Of a stretch of 64,000 nt of DNA, positions 37,168 to 45,660 are shown piece by piece. The stretch is from Chryseobacterium gleum. GTDB lineage: Bacteria; Bacteroidota; Bacteroidia; Flavobacteriales; Flavobacteriaceae. A program made the position numbers and the translations under genes. Every line of letters begins with the position of its first letter. The stretch's first letter is position 1. The stretch lies in NCBI GenBank assembly GCA_945881885.1, contig CAMCVI010000005.1:62001-126000 (forward strand). The letters are read 5' to 3'. The notes beneath the pieces are model-generated. The model was given only the letters and a program-made list of their open reading frames with translations. It made no database searches and was not told where the DNA came from.

Positions 37168-37871
37168 TGAAAGCAGAAGACTACCAAGAAGGACAAATTT
37201 TACTAATTGATAAACCACTAAAATGGTCGTCTTTTCAAGCTGTAAATAAATTAAAATTCGGGCTAATTAAGGAATTAAAATTACCTAAAAAATTCAAAAT
37301 TGGTCACGCCGGCACATTAGATCCCTTAGCATCTGGTTTATTACTGATTTGTACCGGAAAATTCACCAAAAGAATTGAAGAATTACAAGGTCAAGCTAAA
37401 GAATATACTGGAACAATTACAGTTGGCGCCACAACGCCGTCATACGATTTAGAAACAGAAATCAACGAAAGATTTCCAACAGAACATATTTTAGAAGCTT
37501 TAATTTACGAAACTTTACCGCAATTTATTGGTGAAATTGACCAAAAACCACCTGTTTTTTCAGCCATCAAAAAAGATGGAAAACGATTGTACGAATCGGC
37601 TCGTGCAGGTATTGAAGTGGAAATAAAAACCAGAAAAGTAACAGTTTTCGAATTTGAAATTACCAGAATAGCCTTACCCGAAATAGATTTCAGAATTGTA
37701 TGCAGCAAAGGAACGTACATTCGCTCCATCGCTTACGATTTTGGTTTGGCATTAAATTCAGGGGGACATTTAACCGCGCTTCGTAGAACAAAAATCGGTG
37801 ATTATTCAGTAGAAAATGCTTTAGAACCTGAAGCTTTTATTGAAGGGTTGCAACAATTTCCTTCATTGTAG
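37167..37871 (+). CDS. truB: tRNA pseudouridine(55) synthase
   Basis: Converts uridine 55 of the T-loop of most tRNAs to pseudouridine. The 234 residues have the catalytic Asp motif KIGHAGTLDPLASGLL (Asp about 51), TKRIEELQGQAKEYTG, QKPPVFSAIKKDGKRLYE with the active-site Tyr region, and SKGTYIRSIAYDFG. It is at the short end for the family because the C-terminal PUA extension is absent, as in many Bacteroidota. It overlaps uppP by one base and, at its 3' end, the convergent thioredoxin-like gene by 35 bases. Confidence 0.94.
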   Translation: MKAEDYQEGQILLIDKPLKWSSFQAVNKLKFGLIKELKLPKKFKIGHAGTLDPLASGLLLICTGKFTKRIEELQGQAKEYTGTITVGATTPSYDLETEINERFPTEHILEALIYETLPQFIGEIDQKPPVFSAIKKDGKRLYESARAGIEVEIKTRKVTVFEFEITRIALPEIDFRIVCSKGTYIRSIAYDFGLALNSGGHLTALRRTKIGDYSVENALEPEAFIEGLQQFPSL

Positions 37872-38427
37872 CAATTCCTTTATCTTCTAAATACCATTTT
37901 TGTAGAGCAATTTTTGCTGTTTCATCTACAATTCCATTTTTAGCTTTGTAATCTAAAATTAGGTTTTTTGCAGCTTCTGGCCGCGGCCCCCAATGATTGA
38001 TTAGATTTAAGTTTTCATCTAAAATCAGTAATTTTGGAATGGATTTTGCACCATTGGTTAAAAACTGGTTCATCAAGACTTCGTTTTCATCACGTAAAAC
38101 TATTTTCAAGTCAATTTTTTCAGATGCATCTGACATTAATTTGATAATTGGTAAAATCTGAGCAGCATCGCCACACCAACCTTCTGAAATTATTAACCAA
38201 GTCTGTTTTGATGCAATATTTTGTAATGTTTTTTCTACTTCGGCATCTAATTTAAGCGTTTTTTCTAAACGTTTCATTCGTATTTCATTCAATTCCGAAT
38301 AGTGTAATAGATCCGCGCTTTGTTCATTTCCTGTCGATTTTCCTTCGCTAATTAATTTCGAAACTAAGGACAGATATTCATAGTAATAAAGACTTTTTTG
38401 TAAGGCAGATTGAATGAGAGTTGACAT
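37837..38427 (-). CDS. Thioredoxin-family protein with a single active-site Cys
   Basis: A 196-residue cytosolic protein of the thioredoxin fold. The active-site region reads LIISEGWCGDAAQILPII, so the classic CxxC is reduced to one Cys followed by GDA. The cis-Pro motif is present in AKSIPKLLILD. As I recall, this WCGDA form is a recognised subgroup in Bacteroidota and Firmicutes, and the function is not known. No signal peptide is seen. The 3' end overlaps truB on the opposite strand by 35 bases, so the two messages are complementary at their ends. Confidence 0.82.
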   Translation of the reverse strand: MSTLIQSALQKSLYYYEYLSLVSKLISEGKSTGNEQSADLLHYSELNEIRMKRLEKTLKLDAEVEKTLQNIASKQTWLIISEGWCGDAAQILPIIKLMSDASEKIDLKIVLRDENEVLMNQFLTNGAKSIPKLLILDENLNLINHWGPRPEAAKNLILDYKAKNGIVDETAKIALQKWYLEDKGIATMKEIVATLQ

Positions 38428-38538
38428 AACTTAAAAATTTTTACAAATTTAAAAATAAATAATGACCAATTGTAAACTAAAAGTTAAATAGAAATGATGT
38501 TTCTAAATTAATTTGTTTTTTTGATAGCAGATAATAAT

Positions 38539-38546
38539 TATATTTG
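38539..38546 (+). promoter_or_regulatory. Candidate -7 element of pyrH
   Basis: TATATTTG followed by C, a good TAnnTTTG match, 19 bases before the chosen pyrH ATG. TTTG occurs upstream at two places (38512 and 38520), neither at the ideal spacing. Confidence 0.55.
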
Positions 38547-38565
38547 CAACACTAAAAACATCACC

Positions 38566-39273
38566 ATGAGTTACAAAAGAATCCTTCTTAAATTAAGCGG
38601 AGAAGCCTTAATGGGCGAAAGACAGTACGGAATTGATCCGAAAACTTTAGCAGATTACGCTTTAGAAATCAAACAAATTCACGACCAAGGTGTTGAAATT
38701 GCCATAGTAATTGGCGGTGGAAATATTTTTAGAGGTGTTTCTGGAGCAAGCAACGGTATGGATAGAGTGCAAGGAGATTATATGGGAATGTTAGCCACGG
38801 TAATTAACGGAATGGCGCTTCAAGGCGCACTAGAAGATGCGGGAATGCAAACGCGTTTGCAAACGGCATTAAAAATTGAAGCTATTGCAGAACCATATAT
38901 AAAAAGAAGAGCTACAAGACACTTAGAAAAAGGAAGAATTGTAATTTTTGGTGCTGGAACAGGGAATCCGTATTTTACAACAGATACCGCAGCAGTTTTA
39001 AGAGGAATTGAAGTAGGTTGTGATGTGATTTTAAAAGGAACACGTGTAGATGGAGTATATTCAGCAGATCCTGAAAAAGATGCTAGTGCTGTAAAATACA
39101 ACACCATTACTTTTGATGATGTTTTAGCCAAAGGATTAAATGTAATGGATACTACAGCTTTTACTTTAAGCCAGGAAAATAAATTGCCGATTATTGTTTT
39201 CGATATGAACAAAAAAGGAAATTTACTTAAAATTTGTAACGGAGATACAGTAGGAACAACAGTAACGATATAA
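38566..39273 (+). CDS. pyrH: UMP kinase
   Basis: Phosphorylates UMP to UDP with ATP; a hexameric enzyme of the amino acid kinase fold. The 235 residues start with [17 protein letters not shown], as in most bacteria, so the ORF-track extension of 15 residues is rejected; the extension also contains the -7 box. Other motifs: [30 protein letters not shown] and [17 protein letters not shown]. It is followed by frr after 80 bases, the conserved pyrH-frr pairing. Confidence 0.95.
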   Translation: MSYKRILLKLSGEALMGERQYGIDPKTLADYALEIKQIHDQGVEIAIVIGGGNIFRGVSGASNGMDRVQGDYMGMLATVINGMALQGALEDAGMQTRLQTALKIEAIAEPYIKRRATRHLEKGRIVIFGAGTGNPYFTTDTAAVLRGIEVGCDVILKGTRVDGVYSADPEKDASAVKYNTITFDDVLAKGLNVMDTTAFTLSQENKLPIIVFDMNKKGNLLKICNGDTVGTTVTI

Positions 39274-39353
39274 TTAGATTATTAGAATTTTAGACTATTA
39301 GAATACATTTTAGTCTAACAATCTTTAATCTAACCATCTAAAAATCATAAAAA

Positions 39354-39917
39354 ATGACAGAAGAAATTAATTTTATTATCGACAGTGCGAAAGAATCTAT
39401 GAATGGTTCAGTAGCGCATTTAGAAAAAGAATTTTTAAACATTAGAGCAGGAAAAGCCTCTCCGCAAATGTTAGGAAGTGTTTTTGTAGATTATTATGGT
39501 GCACAAACTGCCTTGTCGCAAGTGGCTAATGTTGTAGCTGCAGACGCAAGAACTTTAACAGTTACGCCTTGGGAAAAAGCCATGTTGCAACCTATTGAAA
39601 AAGCGATAATGATTGCTAATTTAGGGTTAAACCCGATGAATAATGGCGATAATATTATCATTAGTATTCCTGCTTTAACAGAAGATAGAAGACGCGAATT
39701 GGTAAAACAAGCTAAAGCAGAAGCTGAAGATGCCAAAGTTGGTATAAGAAACGCCAGAAAAGACGCCAATAGCGACATAAAAAAAGAAGAAAAAGACGGA
39801 ACATCTGAAGATATTTGTAAAATTGCGGAAGATTCCGTACAAAAATTAACGGATGCTTTTATTAAGAAAATTGATGAGGTTTTTACAGCAAAAGAAGCTG
39901 AAATTATGAAAGTTTAA
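39354..39917 (+). CDS. frr: Ribosome recycling factor
   Basis: Releases ribosomes from mRNA after termination together with EF-G. The 187-residue protein has the three-helix bundle and hinge domain of the family, with LEKEFLNIRAGKASPQML, VTPWEKAMLQPIEKAI, ANLGLNPMNNGDNIIISIP and LTEDRRRELVKQAK. Full length and intact. Follows pyrH and is closed by its own terminator. Confidence 0.97.
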   Translation: MTEEINFIIDSAKESMNGSVAHLEKEFLNIRAGKASPQMLGSVFVDYYGAQTALSQVANVVAADARTLTVTPWEKAMLQPIEKAIMIANLGLNPMNNGDNIIISIPALTEDRRRELVKQAKAEAEDAKVGIRNARKDANSDIKKEEKDGTSEDICKIAEDSVQKLTDAFIKKIDEVFTAKEAEIMKV

Positions 39918-39956
39918 GTTTTTTTAGAAAACAGAGAATAGAATATAGAATATAGA

Positions 39957-39991
39957 AAACCCTGCAAATAGTATTTTTGCAGGTTTTTTTG
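39957..39991 (+). terminator. Terminator of frr
   Basis: CCTGCAAA and TTTGCAGG pair around seven bases and are followed by seven T. It directly precedes a pair of inverted TTCTGAAACAAGTTCAGAA repeats. Confidence 0.85.
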
Positions 39992-39999
39992 TGTTTTAT

Positions 40000-40065
40000 C
40001 ATTCTGAACTTGTTTCAGAATCTTATTGTTTTGAAATTTAGGAATCTGAAACAAGTTCAGATTGA
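40000..40065. repeat. Two inverted copies of a palindromic dispersed repeat
   Basis: ATTCTGAACTTGTTTCAGAA and its near reverse complement GAATCTGAAACAAGTTCAGA are 20 bases apart in the frr-SDR spacer. Each unit is itself a partial palindrome (TTCTGAA/TTCAGAA). Further copies are at 40322-40345, inside the SDR gene, and at 49739-49759. Confidence 0.75.
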
Positions 40066-40088
40066 CAAATTTAATGAGATTTTTTAAG

Positions 40089-41102
40089 TTACATTTTTCC
40101 AACTAAAGTTTTCAAATACACCTTCATATCTAAAAACTCAAAATCAATGGCGTTTTTAATTTTAATTGTATCATGTGTTTCCAAATTATATAACGCGTTT
40201 ATGTTAGCTTTTGTAAGCATTCTTTTTCTGAAAAACAGGGTTGCGAAAATAAATTCAAAGATTCTAATTATTTGCAATTGCCACTTCTTTATTTCAAATT
40301 TTGGGGTTTTTACTTTTTTGCCATTCTGAACTTGTTTCAGAATCTCTGCAATGCTATCAAATAATTCTTTGTAAGTTACATCTTCGGCAACTAAAATAAA
40401 ACGTTCGCCTGAAATGTTGCTTTTCATCAGAGTTGTCATCGCTTTTATGACATCTTCTACAGCCACAATTCCTAGTTTGCCAATTGTATAAAATAATTGT
40501 CCGTCTTTGATATTTTTGATGAGTAAAGAACTGCCTTCTGTTGGAAATCCATTCCCGAAAATTACACCCGGATTGACAATTACAACATCCAATCCTTCGT
40601 GAAAACCACGCCAAACTTCCATTTCTGCGCCAAACTTTGAAATAGAATAATCGCTTCTTACGGTTTCGTTGTTTCTTACTGTTTCTTCATTAATAATTAA
40701 ATTTTGTTCTGTTCCGTTTCCTAATGCTGAAATAGAACTCACATAGCATAGTTTTTTTACATCAGAAGTTAAACTGCAATTTACCACATTTGCTGTTCCA
40801 ACAATATTATTTTGGTATAGTTTGCCCTCATCTTTTGGATTAAATGAAACTAATGCGGCACAATGATATACATTAGAAACGTTTGTAAAAGCAGTTTCAA
40901 GAGCAGGAATATCTAAAATATCGGCATTAACCCAATCGATTTTTTCAAATTGAGGAAGCTTGTTTTCTTTTTCAAATAAATTTTTAATGTGTTGTAGTTT
41001 TTTCTCCGATCTATATATTGCACGAATGGCATTCTCTTCTTGTGAAAGTTGCAATAATAAATGAAAACCAACTAAACCTGTTCCGCCTGTAACTAATATC
41101 AT
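40089..41102 (-). CDS. NAD-dependent epimerase/dehydratase (extended SDR)
   Basis: A soluble oxidoreductase of the extended short-chain dehydrogenase family. The 337 residues begin with the NAD(P)-binding motif MILVTGGTGLVGFHLLLQL. Asp-rich WVNADILDIPAL, CAALVSFNP, and the catalytic Tyr-Lys pair in DYSISKFGAEMEV follow, and VVIVNPGVIFGNG is typical of the dihydroflavonol reductase-like branch. Around residue 252-260 the sequence EILKQVQNGKK is the translation of a dispersed palindromic repeat that also occurs in neighbouring non-coding DNA. The active site is not touched, so the gene is probably functional. The substrate is unknown. Confidence 0.87.
   Translation of the reverse strand: MILVTGGTGLVGFHLLLQLSQEENAIRAIYRSEKKLQHIKNLFEKENKLPQFEKIDWVNADILDIPALETAFTNVSNVYHCAALVSFNPKDEGKLYQNNIVGTANVVNCSLTSDVKKLCYVSSISALGNGTEQNLIINEETVRNNETVRSDYSISKFGAEMEVWRGFHEGLDVVIVNPGVIFGNGFPTEGSSLLIKNIKDGQLFYTIGKLGIVAVEDVIKAMTTLMKSNISGERFILVAEDVTYKELFDSIAEILKQVQNGKKVKTPKFEIKKWQLQIIRIFEFIFATLFFRKRMLTKANINALYNLETHDTIKIKNAIDFEFLDMKVYLKTLVGKM
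40322..40345. repeat. Palindromic dispersed repeat inside the SDR gene
   Basis: ATTCTGAACTTGTTTCAGAA again, here in frame on the coding strand of the SDR gene and encoding ILKQVQNG. Confidence 0.75.
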
Positions 41103-41206
41103 TTTGTAAAATTAGTGAAAAATTGAAAAAATAAGTAGCTTCTAATAAAGAAAAAACCAGTATAAATAATCTAAAATTCGCATTTCTAAAACTCAAAAAT
41201 TCGCAC

Positions 41207-41214
41207 TATATTTG
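41207..41214 (+). promoter_or_regulatory. Candidate -7 element of asnS
   Basis: TATATTTG followed by C fits the consensus; it lies 27 bases upstream of the asnS ATG. Confidence 0.5.
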
Positions 41215-41241
41215 CAGTATAAATGAATTTTACGAAAAATT

Positions 41242-42690
41242 ATGAAGCACATCAGAATTATAGATTTATTAGAAAACACAAAAACGTTACAAGAAGTCAA
41301 CGCAAAAGGTTGGGTAAGAACTTTTAGAAACAATCAGTTTGTTGCGTTAAATGATGGTTCAACACTTAATAATATTCAGTGTGTGGTTGATTTTGAAAAC
41401 ACACCTGAAGAAACGCTAAAAAGGATTACTACTGGCGCAGCTATTTCTGTGACTGGAACTTTAGTAGAAAGTCAAGGTGCTGGACAAAAAGTTGAAATTC
41501 AAGTAACTAAACTAGAAATTCTAGGGGATTCTGATGCTGAAAAATTCCCAATACAACCCAAAAATAAACCAAGTTTAGACTTTTTAAGAGAAAATGCCCA
41601 CTTGCGTACCAGAACTAATATGTTTGGTGCCATTATGCGAGTGCGTTCTACATTGTCTTTTGCAGTGCATAAATATTTTCAAGAAAAAGGTTTTGTGTAT
41701 GTAAACACACCAATTATTACAGGTTCTGATGCGGAAGGTGCTGGAGAAATGTTTCAAGTTTCGGCTTTGCCTTTTGATAATACGCCAAGAACAGAAGACG
41801 GAAAAGTAAACTATAAAGAAGATTTTTTCGGTAAACAAACCAATCTTACGGTTTCTGGGCAATTAGAAGCAGAAACGTATGCGATGTCTTTAGGTCAAGT
41901 GTATACTTTCGGACCTACTTTTCGTGCGGAGAATTCAAACACATCTCGTCATTTGGCAGAATTTTGGATGATTGAGCCAGAAGTAGCTTTTAATGAATTG
42001 GCTGCGAATATGGATTTAGCGGAAGATTTTATTCAAAATGTAATAAAATATACGTTAGATAAATGTCCTGAAGATTTAAAATTCTTAGAAAATCGTTTAT
42101 TAGAAGAAGAAAAGAACAAACCACAAGCGGAACGTAGTGAAATGGCTTTGTTGGAAAAATTAAATTTCGTTTTAGAAAACAATTTCAAACGTGTTTCATA
42201 TACCGAAGCTATTGATATTCTTAAAAATTCGAAACCAAATAAAAATAAAAAATTCCAATATTTAATAGACGAGTGGGGTGCCGATTTACAATCAGAACAC
42301 GAACGTTTCTTGGTAGAAAAACATTTCAAATGTCCAGTAATTTTGTTTGATTATCCAGCCAAAATTAAAGCATTTTATATGCGATTAAATGACGGAACCG
42401 AACCAGGAAAAGAAACTGTACGTGCTATGGATATTTTATTTCCAGGAATTGGAGAAATTGTTGGAGGTTCGCAACGTGAAGAGCGTTTAGATGTTTTAAT
42501 CGAAAAAATGAAAGCATTAGGTATTGATGAAGAAGAATTATGGTGGTATTTAGATACCAGAAGATTCGGTTCAGCCGTGCATTCAGGTTTCGGATTAGGT
42601 TTTGAAAGATTGGTATTGTTTGTTACGGGGATGACTAACATTCGCGATGTAATTCCGTTCCCAAGAACACCAGATAATGCAGAGTTTTAG
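41242..42690 (+). CDS. asnS: Asparaginyl-tRNA synthetase
   Basis: Class IIb synthetase that charges tRNA-Asn directly. The 482 residues begin with an OB-fold anticodon domain ([18 protein letters not shown]) and continue with [21 protein letters not shown], motif 2 [21 protein letters not shown] (given here as [15 protein letters not shown]) and motif 3 [21 protein letters not shown] ([10 protein letters not shown]). The presence of the Asn-type residues in motif 2 and the ending DVIPFPRTP separate it from AspRS. It precedes rpoN in the same direction. Confidence 0.96.
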   Translation: MKHIRIIDLLENTKTLQEVNAKGWVRTFRNNQFVALNDGSTLNNIQCVVDFENTPEETLKRITTGAAISVTGTLVESQGAGQKVEIQVTKLEILGDSDAEKFPIQPKNKPSLDFLRENAHLRTRTNMFGAIMRVRSTLSFAVHKYFQEKGFVYVNTPIITGSDAEGAGEMFQVSALPFDNTPRTEDGKVNYKEDFFGKQTNLTVSGQLEAETYAMSLGQVYTFGPTFRAENSNTSRHLAEFWMIEPEVAFNELAANMDLAEDFIQNVIKYTLDKCPEDLKFLENRLLEEEKNKPQAERSEMALLEKLNFVLENNFKRVSYTEAIDILKNSKPNKNKKFQYLIDEWGADLQSEHERFLVEKHFKCPVILFDYPAKIKAFYMRLNDGTEPGKETVRAMDILFPGIGEIVGGSQREERLDVLIEKMKALGIDEEELWWYLDTRRFGSAVHSGFGLGFERLVLFVTGMTNIRDVIPFPRTPDNAEF

Positions 42691-42784
42691 AAAGTAGGTT
42701 CGATGTTTAGTTGTTTATTTGTTTAGCAGTTTTTTTCAACGACTTAACAAATAAAAGATTAAACACATAAACCAAAAAGACAAT

Positions 42785-44257
42785 ATGCTTAAACACAGTT
42801 TAAATTTCAAATTATCACAAAAATTATCGCCTCAACAAATACAGTTGATGAAGTTGATTCAATTGCCTACGCAAGCTTTTGAGCAACGTTTGCAAGAGGA
42901 AATGGTTGATAATCCTGCTTTAGAAGGAAGTTTAGACGACAATACAGAATCTTTAGAGGATTATAATGACACTTCAAATGATGAAGACAGTTATGACGAT
43001 TACGACAACGACCAAATTGATACTGGCGACATTAATATTGATGAATATTTAAGCAATGACGATACGCCAGATTATAAATATCAAAGTAATAATTATAGCG
43101 ATGACGATGAAGACCGAACGCTGCCTATGGCTGCACAAATTAGTTTTCATCAAGATTTAATAAACCAATTAAACACTTTTATTCTTTCAGAAAACGACAG
43201 AGAAATTGCTGAATTTTTGGTTGGAAGTATTGAAGATTCTGGTTATATCAGAAGAACCATTCAGGATATAGTTGATGATATGGCTTTTACGCAAGGCGTT
43301 TACACCGATGAAAAAACGGTTGAAAAAGTCTTGCACATTGTACAACAACTAGAACCTTCTGGGGTAGGCGCTAGAGATTTACAAGAATGTTTATTGATTC
43401 AATTAAAACACAAAACCCCAACGGAATCGGTTAATTTAGCAATTACATTAATCGACAAACAATTTGATGCGTTTACCAAAAAACATTACGATAAATTACT
43501 ACAAAAATTTGATTGTTCCAAAGAACAATTAAAAAAAGCCATTGAAGAAATTGAAAAATTAAATCCAAAACCGGGTGGAAGTTATGATAGCAATAGTAGA
43601 ATTGTGGAACATGTAGTGCCAGATTTTACCATTCGTATTGTAAATGGCGAATTAGAATTACTTTTGAACGGCAGAAACGCACCAGAATTACATGTGTCAA
43701 AAGACTATCAAGAAATGTTACAAACGTATAAAGTTTCAAACGATAAATCTAATTCACAGAAAGATGCAGTGCAATTTATCAAACAAAAATTAGATTCTGC
43801 CAAATGGTTCATTGATGCCATCAAACAGCGTCAAGAAACCTTGTTTGTTACCATGAACGCCATAATGTATTTTCAACAAGAATATTTTTTAGAAGGCGAA
43901 GAATCAAAACTAAAACCAATGATTCTAAAGGATATTGCTGAAATGATTGGTTTAGATATTTCAACTATTTCTCGAGTTGCGAATAGTAAATATGTTGATA
44001 CACCATACGGAACAAAATTAATTAAAGAATTCTTTTCTGAAGCAATGAAAAACGATCAAGGAGAAGACGTTTCTACCATTGAAATCAAAAATATTTTAGA
44101 ACGCGTTATTGCAGAAGAAGACAAAAGCAAGCCATTGCCAGATGAGGATTTAGCAGCTATTTTAAAAGAAAAAGGATTTCCTATTGCAAGAAGGACTATT
44201 GCCAAATACCGAGAACAATTAGATATTCCGGTAGCCAGATTGAGAAAAAAAATGTAA
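42785..44257 (+). CDS. rpoN: RNA polymerase sigma-54 factor
   Basis: Alternative sigma factor that recognises -24/-12 promoters and needs an ATP-driven activator. The 490 residues have region I (FKLSQKLSPQQIQLMKLIQLP, given as LSQKLSPQQIQLMKL), a very acidic region II rich in Asp, Glu and Asn (about 50-115), the core-binding domain with VGSIEDSGYI and LEPSGVGARDLQECL, the HTH segment IGLDISTISRVANSKYV and the RpoN box ARRTIAKYREQL near the C-terminus. All are intact. No sigma-54 activator gene is in the window. Confidence 0.96.
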   Translation: MLKHSLNFKLSQKLSPQQIQLMKLIQLPTQAFEQRLQEEMVDNPALEGSLDDNTESLEDYNDTSNDEDSYDDYDNDQIDTGDINIDEYLSNDDTPDYKYQSNNYSDDDEDRTLPMAAQISFHQDLINQLNTFILSENDREIAEFLVGSIEDSGYIRRTIQDIVDDMAFTQGVYTDEKTVEKVLHIVQQLEPSGVGARDLQECLLIQLKHKTPTESVNLAITLIDKQFDAFTKKHYDKLLQKFDCSKEQLKKAIEEIEKLNPKPGGSYDSNSRIVEHVVPDFTIRIVNGELELLLNGRNAPELHVSKDYQEMLQTYKVSNDKSNSQKDAVQFIKQKLDSAKWFIDAIKQRQETLFVTMNAIMYFQQEYFLEGEESKLKPMILKDIAEMIGLDISTISRVANSKYVDTPYGTKLIKEFFSEAMKNDQGEDVSTIEIKNILERVIAEEDKSKPLPDEDLAAILKEKGFPIARRTIAKYREQLDIPVARLRKKM

Positions 44258-44286
44258 CTTTTTCAAAACTATTAAATCTGTTTCAA

Positions 44287-44898
44287 TTGTTTGTAAAACA
44301 TCTTTTAAAACCGTTTTCTTATATTTTTCATCCGATATTTATATCAATTTACGGAGCAATATTGTATTTTTTGTTTACAGCAAACACCAATTATTTGTCC
44401 GAAATATATTTGTCGTGTATTCAAATTTTTATTCTTACCGTTCTTTTGCCCTTAAGTTTTTATTCGTTATTAAAAGTTTTTAAAAAAATACAATCATTTA
44501 CAGAAGCCACTCTTGAAGAAAGAAGATTACCAATTTTTATTCAATTAGTATTGGTGTATTTATTATTAAAATTCACGCTTTTAGAAACGCATTTCCCAGA
44601 ATTATTTAAGTTTTTTCAGGCTGGATTTATAAGTGCTTTTTTAGTTTTTATTTCTGTAATGTTAAGGTTTAAAGCTAGTTTGCATATGATAGGTTGTACT
44701 TCATTGGCTGTTTTTGTGTTGATGTTTACTAGTTATTTAGCAATACCAGCACTTAATACTGTAGCTTATTTAATACTTTGTATGGGTTTTGTAGCCTCCT
44801 CAAGATTATATATGAAGGCTCATACACCGATAGAGTTGATTGTAGGAATAGTTATAGGAGGTTTGCCACAAATTTTGGTTTGGTTTTACAATATATAA
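44287..44898 (+). CDS. PAP2-like integral membrane protein
   Basis: A 203-residue protein with about six membrane segments. Near the end, KASLHMIGCTSLAV and ASSRLYMKAHTPIELIVG recall the PAP2 phosphatase motifs (SGH and SRxxxxxHxxxD), but the first motif has SLHMIG and the last acidic residue is Glu. It may therefore be an altered PAP2 relative, and activity is uncertain. The start shown is a TTG 29 bases after rpoN; no nearby ATG gives a better start, so the 5' end is uncertain. It overlaps the convergent barrel gene by 13 bases. Confidence 0.65.
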   Translation: MFVKHLLKPFSYIFHPIFISIYGAILYFLFTANTNYLSEIYLSCIQIFILTVLLPLSFYSLLKVFKKIQSFTEATLEERRLPIFIQLVLVYLLLKFTLLETHFPELFKFFQAGFISAFLVFISVMLRFKASLHMIGCTSLAVFVLMFTSYLAIPALNTVAYLILCMGFVASSRLYMKAHTPIELIVGIVIGGLPQILVWFYNI

Positions 44899-45524
44899 AA
44901 GATAAAACCAACATTAAAATTACTCATTTTAGAACCTTCTTTAAAAATTGGATTTATACCATAATAAATGTATGGGTTCCAGGTATTAAAACCAACAGAA
45001 ATATAGGCGCCGTATTGCAAACGATTTATTTCATCTAAAATAGATTCTTTTGTATTTTCTGTTGTGGATTCTAATTTTGAATTAAACACATAACTTGTTT
45101 TAAATCCAGTGTAAATTCTCCAAAAACTGTGACTATTTGGGGTAGCATTTCGCCATCTGATTTCTAAAGGAAAATCAATAGTGTGCGATGAAATTATAGT
45201 TCGGATGTTATCAGTCGTATTGTTTTCAGTAGCGCTAACAATTTCTACAGAATTTATAAACTGTTTGATATTATTGTACGAATAGCCAATACCTGGAGCA
45301 ATTGCCCAATGCCTGTTTTTAGAAATGGGAAAATCTCTCAAAAAGCCAAAAGTAATTCCTGGAGAAAATGAAAATTGCTTAAAGCCATCTGGCCGATTTT
45401 GTATTAAATTATAACTTAAAGAGGCATAAAATTGATCTTCTCTGTAAAGCGAATCAATTTCAATTGGTTTTATTTCTTGTGAGAAACAAAAAAAGGGAAT
45501 CCATAAAAAAAATAATATTTTCAT
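44886..45524 (-). CDS. Outer-membrane beta-barrel protein, PorT-like
   Basis: A 212-residue exported protein: signal peptide MKILFFLWIPFFCFSQE, then alternating amphipathic strands, for example FYASLSYNLIQNRPDG, FSPGITFGFLRDFPI, WAIAPGIGYSYNNIKQF and INSVEIVS, ending with the aromatic FNVGFIFYIL. The pattern fits a small porin-like or PorT-family barrel. PorT/SprT itself belongs to the type IX secretion machinery, but several paralogues exist and I cannot tell which this is. No partner gene nearby supports a secretion role. Confidence 0.72.
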   Translation of the reverse strand: MKILFFLWIPFFCFSQEIKPIEIDSLYREDQFYASLSYNLIQNRPDGFKQFSFSPGITFGFLRDFPISKNRHWAIAPGIGYSYNNIKQFINSVEIVSATENNTTDNIRTIISSHTIDFPLEIRWRNATPNSHSFWRIYTGFKTSYVFNSKLESTTENTKESILDEINRLQYGAYISVGFNTWNPYIYYGINPIFKEGSKMSNFNVGFIFYIL

Positions 45525-45571
45525 GTGTAAAAGTAATTGTTCTTTAAGTTTCTAAAACCACAATAGTTTAG

Positions 45572-45656
45572 CAGAGAGGAAGGGATTCGAACCCTCGATA
45601 TGTTGCCATATACACGCTTTCCAAGCGTGCGCCTTCAGCCACTCGGCCACCTCTCT
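45572..45656 (-). tRNA. tRNA-Ser (GGA anticodon)
   Basis: An 85-base cloverleaf with acceptor AGAGAGG/CCTCTCT, D-arm beginning GTGGCCGAGTGG, anticodon stem CACGC/GCGTG with loop TTGGAAA (anticodon GGA), the long variable arm TATATGGCAACATAT and T-loop GGTTCGAATCC. The long variable arm and anticodon both say serine. The 3' CCA is not encoded (GCTA follows the acceptor). Its 5' end is only four bases after the ansA stop codon on the same strand. Confidence 0.97.
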
Positions 45657-45660
45657 AGTT

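Noticed and set aside
39914-40102. ORF of 62 aa with ILKQVQNDKT
   Set aside because: It is a translation of the terminator, the inverted dispersed repeats and spacer words; no start signal and no independent support. The peptide is a known kind of false product of such repeats.
44778-45038. 86-aa ORF on the plus strand
   Set aside because: It overlaps the end of the PAP2-like gene and the barrel gene on the other strand, has no recognisable features and is a frame shadow.
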